Of a stretch of DNA of 64,000 nt, positions 50,850-58,908 are shown piece after piece. Origin of the DNA: Microbulbifer sp. THAF38 (GTDB lineage Bacteria; Pseudomonadota; Gammaproteobacteria; Pseudomonadales; Cellvibrionaceae); assembly GCF_009363535.1 (NCBI RefSeq), contig NZ_CP045369.1, forward strand, positions 2,863,001 to 2,927,000. The letters are read 5' to 3'. The notes beneath the pieces were generated by a model, which ran no database searches, was not told where the DNA came from, and saw only the letters and a list, made by a program, of their open reading frames with translations. The translations under genes and the position numbers were made by a program. Each line of letters starts with the position of its first letter. The stretch's first letter is position 1.

Positions 50850-51503
50850 TTATCCGTGAATAGTCAGCTGTGATGGTGTCAATGTTATACCGGTACTGAT
50901 CACCAAGCTGCGACTCAAGTAACCCGCGTCTTCCTCTTTCTCTTCCGCTGAAAGAAACAGGGATTCGGTACGCTGATCGGACAAGTCACGTTCAAAAAGC
51001 ATGGTGAATTGATCGGTGAGGGAGTAATCCCCATCCCCGTCATAGGTCTTCTCGGCCATATGCACCGGGTTGTGATAGTCACCAGCAGCAGTCCAGACTC
51101 TGTTATAGCTGCGGTCCTGCAACTGATAATTGGCAGCACCAATTTCCTGTTTAAGGAGCCTGTCCCAAGCCTGCTGATTGGCGACATCGAGGGTATCGTA
51201 AAAGTGAAACAGCTTGACGTCCACTACATGCTCATCGCTTTGGCCCCCTTCTGTCACAACCTGTAGCCAAGCATCGTCATCGGTATAAAAACGATATACC
51301 CAGGCGCCATCGAGTTTTACTATGCCTGCGGCTTTGATAATCTGAGTGGGGGAGCAGGATTCAATAGTGAGTTCATCCAGAATCAGGCGGATTGCCAGTG
51401 GGTCCAGTTCAAAGCTTGCGCCAAGCCGCAACCCCATAATTTCAGGCGTATTCACCTTTGGAGCTTCTTTTCCTTTCAGTTTATCGATCAGCTTGGTAAA
51501 CAT
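50850..51503 (-). CDS. yjfK: DUF2491-family protein (YjfK type)
   Basis: 217 residues, soluble. Family segments: IMGLRLGASFELDPLAIRLI, AAGIVKLDGAWVYRFYTDDDAWLQVVTEGG, and MLFERDLSDQRTESLFLSAEEK. Overlaps the channel gene stop by 16 bases. Confidence 0.9.
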   Translation of the reverse strand: MFTKLIDKLKGKEAPKVNTPEIMGLRLGASFELDPLAIRLILDELTIESCSPTQIIKAAGIVKLDGAWVYRFYTDDDAWLQVVTEGGQSDEHVVDVKLFHFYDTLDVANQQAWDRLLKQEIGAANYQLQDRSYNRVWTAAGDYHNPVHMAEKTYDGDGDYSLTDQFTMLFERDLSDQRTESLFLSAEEKEEDAGYLSRSLVISTGITLTPSQLTIHG

Positions 51504-52561
51504 GTACCTGCGCCCTCTCCTTCATTCATTTTTATATCGAAGCAGCTTTTTTCGGTCAGCCGCTTTGCTGAAATGTAATAGAGCATATCCCCCTTGTTAA
51601 CTTCATCGGTCAAGGCGGGGTTTACATCAATTTTTATAATCCCCTGGCGGCGCACGGCAATCAAGGTTGCGGATAAGTTCATTTTAAAGTGATCAAATAA
51701 TGCGGAAAATAGCAACGGCTGCTCACCATGATACTCAATACTGTATTGAGTCATTCCATAAGTGCTATCGAGAAGTTGTCGGTGCAGTCTGGCAGAACCA
51801 GGGTCCAGGGAGGATTTAGCCAACAATTCCACCGCAACGGATGGAATACATTCAATATTTGGGCAGTGTGAGCGCAACAACTCACCGACATTTTCATCCT
51901 GGAAATAGGCTGTTTTATGGCTATTAGGACTGTGCTTATCACAGAACAGGGCGGTGGTGAGTGTTACATCATCCAGGGGGTTATCGATAATAATTCTCGC
52001 GGCATCGGCAATTGCGGCGCGCTGCATACTCTCGATATGGGAAAAAGATTCAACCCGTACAAAATCAATTTTACCGGGCATCGGGTTCTCAATATCGGCC
52101 TCAACACAAAGCACTATCTCAGTTGCTGTGCCATTGGTTTTCGATAGCAATAATTCTATCAAGCGAAGGGTTCTGGTTCCGTTCCAGCCAATAATGACTG
52201 TGTGATCTACGCGATTTGTCATGCGCAACCCCCTCTTTCCTCTATGTACAAACTCCGAAATAACAAAGCCCACCTTGGTTAACACCATGGCGAACAAACT
52301 CAAACCAAAGGGGATTACCCAGGTTGCCACAACCACTTTGCCCGCGGGAGTCACTGGCGAGAAATCGCCGTAGCCTACAGTGGATGCAGTAACGACCAAC
52401 CAATAAATAAAATTGGTCGGATCGACAATTTCGCTCTCTCCGGCGGCACTGAGCAGCAGGTAACTACCCACCACATAACCCAGCACACCGACAAGAATGG
52501 CTGCTGTGTTGGCCTTAACAAAAAGCGACGCCAGAAGGCGCCGCACTCGATAAAGTAGCAC
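51488..52561 (-). CDS. Potassium-channel protein with RCK/TrkA-N-like domain
   Basis: About 357 residues from GTG 52561, placed 4 bases after the PspA-like stop. A longer frame from 52639 overlaps that gene by 74 bases and is unlikely. Two membrane helices bracket the pore with selectivity filter TVGYGDF. The Rossmann/RCK part starts VDHTVIIGWNGTRTLRLIELLL. It sits inside the yjf operon between the PspA-like and DUF2491 genes, an addition relative to E. coli yjfIJKLMC. Confidence 0.88.
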   Translation of the reverse strand: MLLYRVRRLLASLFVKANTAAILVGVLGYVVGSYLLLSAAGESEIVDPTNFIYWLVVTASTVGYGDFSPVTPAGKVVVATWVIPFGLSLFAMVLTKVGFVISEFVHRGKRGLRMTNRVDHTVIIGWNGTRTLRLIELLLSKTNGTATEIVLCVEADIENPMPGKIDFVRVESFSHIESMQRAAIADAARIIIDNPLDDVTLTTALFCDKHSPNSHKTAYFQDENVGELLRSHCPNIECIPSVAVELLAKSSLDPGSARLHRQLLDSTYGMTQYSIEYHGEQPLLFSALFDHFKMNLSATLIAVRRQGIIKIDVNPALTDEVNKGDMLYYISAKRLTEKSCFDIKMNEGEGAGTCLPS

Positions 52562-52565
52562 TGGA

Positions 52566-53261
52566 TCAGGCCTTTTGGCGGCTCGCCAGTAACTGGGCCA
52601 GCTTGTCGCTACCGCTGACCTGGCCACCGGGCTTGACACCCGCCGCCTTCAGCTTGGCATCCAGGCTGGAGCCGCTTTCTTCCGTCGCCAGCTCTTCCGC
52701 AGCTTCCAGCTCCGCAGCGCGCTCCTGTTGCTTGTTCTTGATGCGGTCGAGGCTGTCCAGAGCGGTTTTGATTTTGCTGTTAGCACCCATATGGCGGGAA
52801 GAAACCGCTACCTGGGCCTTCTGAACTGACTCTGTGGCCTTGATCTGGTCGATCTGCTGCTCCATGCGGCGCACATTGATTTTCGCCTTGGAGATATTGC
52901 CCTTCAGAGAGCGCTCGGAGTTGATGAAGCCTTCCAGCAGGCTCTGCTCTGTTTCAAGCTGGGCTTCCAGCTCGGTAACGCGCTCCGCACACTCCAGGGC
53001 CAGGCTCTCATCGCCTTTCTCACTGGCGTTGATTGCGTGGGTGCTGTAAGTCTCAATATCGGCTTTCAGCGACTGCACTTTGTTTTCAGCCAGCTTGCGC
53101 TTAGCCATGATCTTAGTCAGGTTCTCATCACAAGCTTTCAATTCGGCCTTTGCCTCCCGCAGCTCTTGATCAAGAATACGAATAGACTGGCTATCCGCAA
53201 CTGCTTCAGTTCCTTCGTTGACCGCACCTTTCAAGGCAGTCCAGATTTTTCTCAGGCTCAT
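52566..53261 (-). CDS. yjfJ: PspA/IM30-family protein (YjfJ type)
   Basis: 231 residues, long helices forming the PspA coiled coil (about 25-190): SIRILDQELREAKAELKACDENL and the charged continuation. Binds membranes as an ESCRT-III-like scaffold. The start overlaps the DUF2170 stop (ATGA). Confidence 0.9.
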   Translation of the reverse strand: MSLRKIWTALKGAVNEGTEAVADSQSIRILDQELREAKAELKACDENLTKIMAKRKLAENKVQSLKADIETYSTHAINASEKGDESLALECAERVTELEAQLETEQSLLEGFINSERSLKGNISKAKINVRRMEQQIDQIKATESVQKAQVAVSSRHMGANSKIKTALDSLDRIKNKQQERAAELEAAEELATEESGSSLDAKLKAAGVKPGGQVSGSDKLAQLLASRQKA

Positions 53262-53662
53262 GCTACACCCTCCATTTCAAAATGATCCGCAAATAAATCC
53301 AGGAAGTCACCCACATTGGAAAATAGGGTTTCAACTTCTTCAATCACCACTTCGTCTTTACTGGACACAGACAGCGCGCCGAAGGCGACATAGTAACGCT
53401 CACCGCCAATCATCTTGATAGCGATCGCCGTCAGGGGAACCAGTTGATGAGTCTGGAGAATCATCTCGTTAAGAACGACCACATCGGCTACCTGGCTCAC
53501 AGGGAACAAAATGCTCTCGACAACGATTTGCTTCTCACCGACATAAACGAATGCATCGACCCCCTCGTCGTTGGAAATGCTGAGGCACTCTCCCTCAGAC
53601 TCCACCACCCATCCGGTGTGGTTTTCCGCCAACTGGCGTAGATTCTCATGGTTCCAGGTCAT
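53258..53662 (-). CDS. yjfI: DUF2170-family protein (YjfI type)
   Basis: 134 residues, soluble. Segments NHENLRQLAENHTGWVVESEG, VGEKQIVVESILFPVSQVADV and the acidic end match YjfI/DUF2170. First gene of the operon, with GAGGGAG 5 bases before the ATG. Faces the DUF6471 gene across 148 bases. Confidence 0.9.
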   Translation of the reverse strand: MTWNHENLRQLAENHTGWVVESEGECLSISNDEGVDAFVYVGEKQIVVESILFPVSQVADVVVLNEMILQTHQLVPLTAIAIKMIGGERYYVAFGALSVSSKDEVVIEEVETLFSNVGDFLDLFADHFEMEGVA

Positions 53663-53810
53663 CTCGACTCCCTCGCTGTGGAATATTGGTCACAAATATA
53701 GCATCAAAAAAAAGGTGGTCAATAACTTATTTCAAACTTATGTTGCAAATAATACACACAAGGATAGTATTTGCCACATAAGTGACATCAACTGTAACGG
53801 AGTAGAGCCC

Positions 53811-54125
53811 ATGGACCACAAGCAAAGCCTCAGCAATCAGCAAGCACTGGCTCCGTACAAGCAGGCCATCGCTCGCTATGTGCGCGCCTCAATGGCTTTG
53901 CGGGGTATGCGTTACGGGGACCTCGCCCAGGCCCTGGCCGAAAGAGGAATTTCAATGACCACAGAAAACCTGCGCAGCAAAGTGAGCAAGTGCATGTTTT
54001 CAGCGGATCTGCTAGCGGCCATCATCGATGCATTATCGGTGGAAGACAGCGCTATGCCTGAAATCCTCAAGCAAGCGCGGGAACTGCAAGATCAAGGACT
54101 CAATACCGAGCAAGAGAGAAGCTAA
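53811..54125 (+). CDS. DUF6471-like putative DNA-binding protein
   Basis: About 104 residues from ATG 53811 (GGAGTAGAG upstream); the frame extends left to 53571 without support. RASMALRGMRYGDLAQALAERGISMTTENLRSKVSKCMFSADLL looks like a lambda-repressor-like helix-turn-helix. Divergent from the yjf operon, so it may regulate it (inference). Confidence 0.75.
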   Translation: MDHKQSLSNQQALAPYKQAIARYVRASMALRGMRYGDLAQALAERGISMTTENLRSKVSKCMFSADLLAAIIDALSVEDSAMPEILKQARELQDQGLNTEQERS

Positions 54126-54212
54126 CACGCCCTATCGTGGAGTACCAACTGGTGGATCACTGAACTGGAATACCGATGCTATCCACTTTAACGGCAAGGG
54201 CCTGCCAGATAG

Positions 54213-54515
54213 CTAGTAGTGATGGAGCTTATAGACTGGTTCACCGTTACCGCACTTACCGACAACCTCTGGCTCAGAGAGCTTTGCACCAGCCGGTATC
54301 ACCTTATTGGTAGGCCACCAGACGAAGCAGGCATAGCGGAAATTGACTGCCCAATTGCAGTAAAGACGTCCGTCGTCCTCCTCATAGAAACGCGCCTGAC
54401 AAAAACTCAGAGTCGGGCTCCGCACCCCGTGTTGCTGCTGAGCATCGACAAAAATCACATCGACAGCTGCTACGGCAGATACCCAAAAGCAAGGTATCAA
54501 TAACCACAATTTCAT
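54213..54515 (-). CDS. Small secreted cysteine-containing protein
   Basis: About 100 residues from ATG 54515. Signal peptide MKLWLLIPCFWVSAVAA with cleavage near VAA|VDV. The mature part has four cysteines (LSFCQAR, LYCNWAV, YACFVWW, VGKCGNG). No family recognised. Confidence 0.65.
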   Translation of the reverse strand: MKLWLLIPCFWVSAVAAVDVIFVDAQQQHGVRSPTLSFCQARFYEEDDGRLYCNWAVNFRYACFVWWPTNKVIPAGAKLSEPEVVGKCGNGEPVYKLHHY

Positions 54516-54617
54516 AGGCGCTCTCGGCGAAACTGCAAACTGGACTCCTTTTAAGCCTAGCAGTCCCGGCGCAACTTTCATTGTTGCGTACTCTTACATT
54601 GGCCTTGATAGCAGTAT

Positions 54618-57341
54618 TCAGTGCTCGCTCTGTTGTGACGCTTGTTTCAACACTTCAAGAATACGCCTTAGACAGTCATCTCGGTCACGCACCCAACTAA
54701 CATAGGGCAATGGCAACACTCTTACCCCCGCTCGGTGCAACACCTTGTAAGTCTGGGTAGTAAAGTGCTGCCGATATTCCCCAGGGTAACCAATCAAATC
54801 CACCCCCAGTATTCGCCCGCGGTGCTCACAAACCACATCCACACGCTGGCCGGCAATAGGAAATGCGATCCAATGCTTGATCTGAGCCCGCTGCAAGCCT
54901 GCACTCACCTCTCCGGCAAACTCACACGGAAATACTTTTTGTTGGTTACTGGGACCTGCCCCATGGCTAAAATCGATATAGCGACGCAATAAATGCTCAG
55001 GTGGCAGGGACTCAGGACTAATAGAATAAGCCACCAACTGCCGCTCCTTAGCCCGGGTTACCGCCACATTAAACATATCGGCGCGATTGAGATAAGTCGC
55101 CGCATGCAGGGATTGATTATCTGCCGCAAAAGACAAGAGCATAAGATCCCGCTCTTCTCCCTGAAAACCATAAGGCGTTGCGACCAATACGGAAAAACCA
55201 CGCAGCACATCTACTGGAAAAGCCCTGCTTACCTCAGAAGCGAGGTAGTCCGCCTGCTCCCTATAAGGAGACAGGACTCCAACCGTTGGCTTTACAGGAG
55301 ATTCGGCAAAGCAGTTAATGTGTTCACGCAGCTGTTCAATGACCCAATCCTTTTCAACCCGATTCCTGCCGCTCTTTGCTCGTTTCCCCTCCAGATATTG
55401 CAGAACCAAAGCTCCTTCACCGGACGCTACCGGTCTCGCCTGCATCACTTTCAGCCTATCGGCATAAAAAGCGTGATTACTAAAAGCGATAAGCTCTGGC
55501 TGGCTGCGGTAATGCTCATCCAACAGGTTAACCGCCTCCTGACTTTTCAGTGAGTCAGAGACAATATCCAGTAGTGATTGGTCCCGGTAACTAAACGCCA
55601 CAGGTAACTCTTCTGGACCGTTCAAGCCCTCCCACAAGCGTTGTTGCTGCTGTGCCGATAAAAAGGATACATGACGCAGCTGCTTGCCATCGCCCACCAC
55701 AACCGCACGACTTGCCCGGTACAGTGCCGGCAGCGCACTGGCAATATCGCACTGGGTAGATTCATCAAAGATGACGAGATCAAACAAGCCCGGGGAAAGA
55801 GGTAATATTTCATTGAGCTCATCCAGGGTCGAAAGCCAAATAGGGTAGGCCTGCAAAACAACCTGCATATTCGTTTGGGCAAAACGCTCTGCCTGTGTTT
55901 TGGAGGTCCGCGCCCTGAGTGCCTGATTGAAAAGGGATAAGTGCCTTCTTTCCCGCTTTAAAAGACTCAAAAGAGTCTCTTTACGATAGGCATTAATGAA
56001 TCGGGAAGCTTGCAGCTCGAAATTTTTTCGCAAATGCCCGATAGTCTCTTGAAACTCCCAAAGCGCTTCCGTATCCAATCGTCGGCCTAAAATGCGCACC
56101 CCAAAAGCCGTAAACCAGGTGCCAAAACCTCCTGGGCCTAACATCTGTGCAGTCTTTAAAGCCCTGATAAAGCGTCGCTCAGCTTTTCGCAGCGTCTTTA
56201 GAGTGGCTTTGAGGCGACGCTTTAATTTGGCAACACTCTCAGCGGGAGCTGCAACGCCCTCTTTAAGTAGTGAGTCCAAGTGGGATTTCAAACTGCGAAC
56301 AAAACCTTGCTCGCCGGTGTGTACATAGCCTTCTTGTAAACCGTAAGTCTCGCGCAATTTTTGCCGAACAACATTTATTGCCTGAGAGGTCTTAGAGACA
56401 ACCAGAACGGTATTGCCATGAAGCATTTGATCAATCGCCATTGCCGCGATAGTAAAACTCTTGCCTGTACCGGGGGGGCCAGAGATAAGACTCAAAGGTA
56501 AATTCGCAGCATTTCGCAACGCCCTCTCCTGAGTCTCACTCAATAGCCCTGGTAACATCTCGGGCTCACTGTTACTTCGAGGGAAATGGTCAGCACATTC
56601 CCGGAGAACGGCTTTTAAAGGTGCAGAAAGTCTTCGAGACTTACTAAGAAGTCGCAGTTCGTGAAGAACTCCTCGCGATCCCCGTGACCTGTCAGCCAAT
56701 ATGAGCGCACAAGCACTACTGACTGCCAGAGTGGAATTTTTGCTCAAGGCATCAGAGTCAGCCGGCTGCAGGTTTGGCCAGCGACTTATCTCTTCAATGC
56801 CACTCAACAGGCTGTTTTCCTCTAGCCAGCGTCCTATGGCCGCCACCTTAGCGCTATCCAGTGGAAAACTGGGTACTGGAAAGCTATCTGTCACACTGGA
56901 ATCTGTGTCCGGCTTAAGGATCAAACGCAACAAAGGAAGGTTGATACGGATATCATCTGTGTTTATCTCGATGAAATACTCTTCATCGCAATATATTCGG
57001 GCGGGATAATAGAGGAGAGGGGCACATAGTTTACGCTTGGAATTAATACCTACCTGAGCAGGGAGCTCTCCAGAGATAAAAAAGAGCGAATAAATCAAGC
57101 TGCGCTCTTTCCGATAAGTATCTACCTGCTCTGCAAGCTGTGCCGCTGAGGCACCCACCAAAGGGATTCTGGGCAGCTCACCACCGGATAAATAGTCTCG
57201 CTCACTGAAAAATACTCGGCGATTATCCGCAAGGCGAGCAATATTACTCAGTGATAAGTCGTGACTATCCGCTTGATAGCAACACCTGAAATATTCGATC
57301 AAAATCCTAGAGGAGTCCCGCATATCCGCCTGCACTTCCAA
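54618..57341 (-). CDS. SF1 DNA/RNA helicase (DNA2/NAM7-like) with C-terminal nuclease-like domain
   Basis: 907 residues. Walker A in LISGPPGTGKSFTIAAMA (about residue 290), Walker B LFDLVIFDEST, VVVGDGKQLRHVSF, LLDEHYRSQPELIAFSNHAFY, and TVGVLSPYREQ, then VATPYGFQGEERDLMLLSFA and TRAKERQLVAYS. The tail RVDVVCEHRGRILGVDLIGY...VLHRAGVRVLPLPYVSWVRD resembles a Vsr/PD-(D/E)xK-like nuclease domain with Asp instead of Glu in the second acidic position. Such helicase-nuclease fusions are often defence-related. Lies as a single gene. Confidence 0.86.
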   Translation of the reverse strand: MEVQADMRDSSRILIEYFRCCYQADSHDLSLSNIARLADNRRVFFSERDYLSGGELPRIPLVGASAAQLAEQVDTYRKERSLIYSLFFISGELPAQVGINSKRKLCAPLLYYPARIYCDEEYFIEINTDDIRINLPLLRLILKPDTDSSVTDSFPVPSFPLDSAKVAAIGRWLEENSLLSGIEEISRWPNLQPADSDALSKNSTLAVSSACALILADRSRGSRGVLHELRLLSKSRRLSAPLKAVLRECADHFPRSNSEPEMLPGLLSETQERALRNAANLPLSLISGPPGTGKSFTIAAMAIDQMLHGNTVLVVSKTSQAINVVRQKLRETYGLQEGYVHTGEQGFVRSLKSHLDSLLKEGVAAPAESVAKLKRRLKATLKTLRKAERRFIRALKTAQMLGPGGFGTWFTAFGVRILGRRLDTEALWEFQETIGHLRKNFELQASRFINAYRKETLLSLLKRERRHLSLFNQALRARTSKTQAERFAQTNMQVVLQAYPIWLSTLDELNEILPLSPGLFDLVIFDESTQCDIASALPALYRASRAVVVGDGKQLRHVSFLSAQQQQRLWEGLNGPEELPVAFSYRDQSLLDIVSDSLKSQEAVNLLDEHYRSQPELIAFSNHAFYADRLKVMQARPVASGEGALVLQYLEGKRAKSGRNRVEKDWVIEQLREHINCFAESPVKPTVGVLSPYREQADYLASEVSRAFPVDVLRGFSVLVATPYGFQGEERDLMLLSFAADNQSLHAATYLNRADMFNVAVTRAKERQLVAYSISPESLPPEHLLRRYIDFSHGAGPSNQQKVFPCEFAGEVSAGLQRAQIKHWIAFPIAGQRVDVVCEHRGRILGVDLIGYPGEYRQHFTTQTYKVLHRAGVRVLPLPYVSWVRDRDDCLRRILEVLKQASQQSEH

Positions 57342-57419
57342 TTAGAGGCAAAATGCTACCCGAAATTGTCAGACTGCGACAGGTACTCCTCTTGATGGAG
57401 ATTAGAGATCGAACCCTGA

Positions 57420-57971
57420 CTAGCCCTCACTGGCCATGGTGCGCAGCCTCTGGGATTCGCTTGGACTCAGGCTCAGGCCATACTTATCGACAATAGAAAT
57501 AAATCGCTGCACATAAATTTTTCCGACCGGTGCATAAGGCGGCATCCACTCATTAGGCCCCCTGTGCCCCTTGCTTTGGTTGCGGCCATCGTCCACTAGC
57601 CACAGGTTATCGATATCTTCGGCGAATTGCCTTTTCAGCTCTCGACTCCAGCTAGCCCCACCATGATCATGGGCCCACTTCAGAGGCACTATATGCTCTA
57701 CATCAAGATCAGAAGCCTTGCTGTAAAAGTTGCCCGTGTAGGGGTCCAACCACAACCCAGTGGCAACCTTGCACTGGTTAGCGCGGGTATAGGTGACAGG
57801 GGAAAGGGAATAACGAATCAATAGCTCATGCCGGGTATCTTGACAGTCCCGGTCTGTATCAGACCACTGCGGTAACCACTCTGCCCTCTCATAAGTGGTC
57901 GCGAGTACTGGAAAACTTAAGGATGCTACTAAAGCAGACAATACAAAGCTTGAAAATGATCGAACACTCAT
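57420..57971 (-). CDS. Secreted HNH-family (GmrSD/DUF1524-type) nuclease
   Basis: 183 residues. Signal peptide to about residue 25 (SALVASLSFPVLA). HNH motif in DLDVEHIVPLKWAHDHGG and the NQSKGHRGPNEWMPP segment with the second Asn/His. Cys pair (DRDCQD, NQCKVATG). Likely periplasmic or extracellular DNase for nutrition or competition. Confidence 0.88.
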   Translation of the reverse strand: MSVRSFSSFVLSALVASLSFPVLATTYERAEWLPQWSDTDRDCQDTRHELLIRYSLSPVTYTRANQCKVATGLWLDPYTGNFYSKASDLDVEHIVPLKWAHDHGGASWSRELKRQFAEDIDNLWLVDDGRNQSKGHRGPNEWMPPYAPVGKIYVQRFISIVDKYGLSLSPSESQRLRTMASEG

Positions 57972-58107
57972 ACATCAACTACCAATCAAATCAGGGGCTA
58001 GACTACAAGAAAAACTACTGGAAGAGTATGAGCCGGTTCAAATTGGCAGCTGAAAATTAATAATGGCTTTCAGATGTCCATTGTAGGTAGGTAGAATCAA
58101 AAAAAAT

Positions 58108-58449
58108 TCAAAGGATTATTTCATGCATCGCCCAGTGATCTTCATTCATTATGTATTCAACTTTAATAGTAAAAGTTCTTCTCTTGATATCCCCGAAACC
58201 ATTATCAAATTCGACCCAGCCTTCGACATTATGGATGCAGTCGCCTCGATACGTAGATTTAGAGTCTTCTTCTCCAGAAACTGCGATGAGCTTAGCGATA
58301 TGAGGAAGTGGAGCGTATCGCTTAACAAATTTCTGACTTACTTGGATTGCGTAACGGGAGTCAATGCAAGCTTCCTGAGCTAATTCTTCGGGTGTTTTAG
58401 AGCAACTGGCCAGTGCAACCGCAACACACAGTGCGATAAAAGAACGCAT
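58108..58449 (-). CDS. Small lipoprotein, function unknown
   Basis: 113 residues. Lipobox ALASCSK (Cys 16). Mature part has ACIDSRYAIQVSQKFVK and a beta-rich C-terminal half. No known domain. Flanked by gene-poor DNA. Confidence 0.7.
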   Translation of the reverse strand: MRSFIALCVAVALASCSKTPEELAQEACIDSRYAIQVSQKFVKRYAPLPHIAKLIAVSGEEDSKSTYRGDCIHNVEGWVEFDNGFGDIKRRTFTIKVEYIMNEDHWAMHEIIL

Positions 58450-58908
58450 TTACAAACCTTTCTTTTATTTCTATTTCAAATTTCAAGGCTGCAGGTTATC
58501 TGTCTCTCCCTATCGAGCCGATAGAATTCTTCTTACAGGCAAATACTCCTTCATGGGAAATTGAAAAGGTCGAAGCATGGATACCTAAGAACCATTAGTT
58601 GTTTTTCATATTTTTCCTACACAGACCTCATCAGTGGAAGGTAGATAGTGATGAAGAAACAACAGGGTAGAAACTCTTGGTGACAGGCTTAATAAGTTTT
58701 CATTACAGGAATCAATAGACTTTTCAATCTGACAACAATACTAGAGCTAGCTAACAAAATGTAATTTAGACTCAAGAAAAATAATAGTGGTAAAGGTATC
58801 CACCTAGAGAGCTGGAAAAAATGGAGAGAGAGATAATTCCACACAACACCCTGGTAGCGTTGTGTGGAATATCTAAAGATCAAACTATATTAGAGTACAC
58901 TTCAGTTG
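58450..58908. other. Gene-free stretch downstream of the RND operon
   Basis: About 460 bases with only one notable structure, the hairpin at 58836-58870. Confidence 0.5.
58836..58870 (-). terminator. Perfect 12-bp hairpin downstream of the RND pump gene
   Basis: ATTCCACACAAC (58836-58847) pairs with GTTGTGTGGAAT (58859-58870) around an 11-base loop. There is no clean U-run, so termination is only probable. Confidence 0.5.

Noticed and set aside
58689..58883. 64-codon minus-strand frame
   Set aside because: Runs through the hairpin, no ribosome site, hydrophobic by chance.
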